Source of the DNA: Cognatundibacterium squillarum
GTDB lineage: Bacteria; Pseudomonadota; Gammaproteobacteria; Burkholderiales; Burkholderiaceae_D
Direction: 5' to 3'
DNA: 64,000 nt
Assembly (NCBI RefSeq): GCF_014652435.1
Contig: NZ_BMYU01000009.1
Coordinates: 59,441 to 123,440 of the forward strand
The position numbers and the translations under genes were made by a program. The first letter of the stretch is position 1, and each line of letters begins with the position of its first letter. Below the pieces are notes generated by a model. The model searched no databases and was not told the DNA's origin. It saw only the letters and a program-made list of their open reading frames with translations. Of this stretch, positions 62,106 to 64,000 are shown piece by piece.

Positions 62106-63932
62106 ATGATATTCCGACACACCACCTTATCCCTTTTGCTGGCAAGCGCCGGTTTGCTTTTCGTTCAGACACCTGCGAACGCGACCACCGCGGCAACCGC
62201 AACACCGACTGCAAAAAAACAGTCTGCACAACAAATCCGGCTCGCTGAACTGGCAGAAGACTATTACCAGAAGTCACTGGAACTGAATCCGATCAGTGCG
62301 ACTGAGCAAGGTGAACATCGCTACGATGATCGCCTGCCAATGACGCTGACACCCGAAGTACGCGCACAGGAACTGGCGTTTTACAAAAAACTGCATGCAG
62401 ATTTGAGCCGCATTCAGCGTCAGCAATTAAATGTGCAGGAAAAGCAGACACTGGACATCATGCTGTTTGAAACCGAAGCAGCGCTGAAGCTGTCTGCGTT
62501 TCCTGATCATCTGATGCCGGTCAACCAGATGGACAGCATTCCGCTGACACTGGCGCATTTTGCCGGTGGTCAGAGCGCACAACCGCTGAAAACGCCGGAG
62601 CAATACCGGACTTTCCTGAAGCGTTTACAGCAATTCCCGGCATGGCTGCAGGCGGCACAAGCCAATATGCAGGAAGGTATGCAACGCAAAGTCGTGTTAC
62701 CGAAAGCGCTGGTCATTTCAATGCTGCCGCAATACGAGCACATGGTGACGGCACAGCCGGAAGACCATCCTTACTTTGCGCCGCTGAAGCAGTTTCCGGA
62801 ACAGTTCAGCGCGCAGGATAAACAGCAACTGACCAGCGAATACCGCGAGGCGCTGAAACAACAGATTATTCCCGCGCTGGCGCAATTCCTGCAATTCCTG
62901 AAAACGACCTATCTGCCAGCGGCACGCACCAGCACTGGCTGGGCTGATCTGCCGGACGGAAAACGCTGGTACAACACCTGGGCACAAGTGCAGACCACGA
63001 CCAGCCTGACACCGGAAGCGATTCACCAGACTGGCCTGAAAGAAGTCGCGCGTATTCAGTCTGAATACGCCAAACTTGGCCCGCAACTGGGTTACAAAGG
63101 CGAAGCGAAGGCTTTCCCTGCATGGATGGAAGCACAAACCACTTACAAACCGTTTAAAACGGAAAAAGAAGTGCTGGATGCCTATCTGCAGATTGATGCC
63201 TATGTCCGCAAAAAACTGCCGGACTACTTCGGCAAAATTCCGAAAGCAGTACTGGAAATTCGTCCTGAGCCGGAAATCAGTCGCGCTACGGCATCGGACC
63301 ACTACAGCTCTCCTGCGCTGGATGGCTCCCGTCCCGGCGTGTTCTGGGCAGTGATCAATAATCCGGCCGACTATGCCACCACCGGTATGAAAACCCTGTA
63401 TCTGCATGAAGGCCAGCCGGGGCATCATTTCCATTTAGCTTTCCTGCAGGAACTGGATTTACCGAAATTCCGCCGCGTCGGTGGCAATACCGCTTACACC
63501 GAAGGCTGGGCGCTGTATTCGGAAACGCTGGGTAAAGAAATGGGCTTGTTCGAGAATGACCCTGCCTCTTACTACGGCCATCTGAGCGATGAAATGCTGC
63601 GCGCGACCCGTCTGGTGGTGGATACCGGTATGCATGCGAAAGGCTGGACCCGTGAGCAAGGCATTCAGTATCTGCAGGAAACACTCGGCTACACCGAAGC
63701 CGCTTCACGTCAGGCGATTGAACGCTACATGGCGTGGCCGGGTCAGGCACTCGGTTACAAAGTCGGCTCACTGAAAATCATGGAATTGCGCAAACGGGCA
63801 GAAAAAGAGCTGGGTGCAAAATTCAGTCTGAAAGCCTTTCATGATGCAGTGCTGAGCGACGGCACACTGCCGCTGGCTTTGCTGGAAAAGAAAATGTTGC
63901 TGTGGATTGCAACGCAAAAGGCGGCAGGCTGA
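62106..63932 (+). CDS. DUF885 family exported metallopeptidase-like protein
   Basis: The 608-residue protein has a signal peptide (LSLLLASAGLLFVQTPANA) and belongs to the DUF885 family. The zinc-binding-like motif HEGQPGHH lies at 434-441 (His434, His440), followed by GNTAYTEGWALYSETLGKEM with a third possible ligand Glu. Members are predicted periplasmic zinc peptidases of unknown target. I start at ATG 62106; an earlier in-frame start at 61767 would cover the divergent promoter region and lacks a signal sequence. Confidence 0.88.
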   Translation: MIFRHTTLSLLLASAGLLFVQTPANATTAATATPTAKKQSAQQIRLAELAEDYYQKSLELNPISATEQGEHRYDDRLPMTLTPEVRAQELAFYKKLHADLSRIQRQQLNVQEKQTLDIMLFETEAALKLSAFPDHLMPVNQMDSIPLTLAHFAGGQSAQPLKTPEQYRTFLKRLQQFPAWLQAAQANMQEGMQRKVVLPKALVISMLPQYEHMVTAQPEDHPYFAPLKQFPEQFSAQDKQQLTSEYREALKQQIIPALAQFLQFLKTTYLPAARTSTGWADLPDGKRWYNTWAQVQTTTSLTPEAIHQTGLKEVARIQSEYAKLGPQLGYKGEAKAFPAWMEAQTTYKPFKTEKEVLDAYLQIDAYVRKKLPDYFGKIPKAVLEIRPEPEISRATASDHYSSPALDGSRPGVFWAVINNPADYATTGMKTLYLHEGQPGHHFHLAFLQELDLPKFRRVGGNTAYTEGWALYSETLGKEMGLFENDPASYYGHLSDEMLRATRLVVDTGMHAKGWTREQGIQYLQETLGYTEAASRQAIERYMAWPGQALGYKVGSLKIMELRKRAEKELGAKFSLKAFHDAVLSDGTLPLALLEKKMLLWIATQKAAG

Positions 63933-64000
63933 AGTTTCTTGTAACTTTTGTTACCGCCGGATTGACCAGAAATCTGAAGTCTTGCAGAATGTAAAACGGC
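63933..64000. other. Sequence after the DUF885 gene to the window edge
   Basis: The 68 bp hold no gene and no clear terminator; the region continues beyond the window. Confidence 0.5.

Overview
The window reads as a chromosomal stretch of a betaproteobacterium of the Burkholderiales, most likely Oxalobacteraceae and perhaps close to Undibacterium. The evidence is the order rpsF-priB-rpsR-rplI-dnaB, tRNA-Leu-tig-clpP-clpX with lon next, leuC-entericidin-leuD-leuB-asd-fimV, moderate GC content, and protein sequences of betaproteobacterial type. The genus is an inference; no rRNA is present. There is no phage, integrase, transposase or CRISPR array. Most of the window is core genome.

Layout. 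1-7.0 kb (minus strand): partial fimV, asd, leuB, leuD, a small entericidin-like lipoprotein, leuC and aroC, i.e. leucine, aspartate-family and aromatic biosynthesis. 7.3-11.8 kb (plus): a REC-DUF3369-GGDEF-EAL protein with a degenerate GGDEF site, then a LytS/LytTR-type two-component pair. 12.2-14 kb: Pit phosphate transporter and its DUF47 partner. 14-17 kb: the rpsF-priB-rpsR-rplI-dnaB block. 17.3 kb: lexA behind two SOS boxes. 18-24.2 kb: lon, clpX, clpP, tig and tRNA-Leu(UAG). 24.5-28.7 kb: an RND efflux pump with its adaptor. 28.9-34.2 kb: the squalene genes hpnC and hpnD-hpnE, separated by a small lipoprotein, an M24 metallopeptidase-like protein and a three-repeat lipoprotein. 34.5-40.9 kb: radA, lplT, a DUF1853 gene, a family 4 uracil-DNA glycosylase, rimI, tsaB and a thioredoxin-like gene. 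41-44 kb: three tRNA-Arg(ACG) genes, kup and tRNA-Ser(GCU). 44-50 kb: lysC, a 0.6-kb gene-free stretch with an orphan metal/persulfide-repressor-like palindrome, a DUF1415 gene, aceB, a haloacid dehalogenase-like gene and a LysR gene. 50.5-64 kb: a chemoreceptor, cspA, an enoyl-CoA hydratase-like gene, a thioesterase, a CapA-like protein, a ferredoxin, an SCP2-domain protein, a CysB-type regulator, a patatin-type Vd autotransporter, a catalytically degenerate fumarylacetoacetase-like protein and a DUF885 metallopeptidase-like lipoprotein-sized exported protein.

The least explained signals are intergenic. An approximately 85-105 bp sequence recurs four times (5.6, 34.2, 50.2 and 56.6 kb), with a possible fifth diverged copy near 12.0 kb; each copy lies next to gene 3' ends and an intrinsic terminator. 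A perfect 24-bp palindrome of CsoR/CstR type at 45.65 kb has no recognisable target gene. The three tRNA-Arg copies each keep their own terminator, with base changes that preserve pairing only in the transcribed strand. Among proteins, the FAH-like gene at 60.9 kb appears to have lost most metal ligands while keeping a full-length frame.
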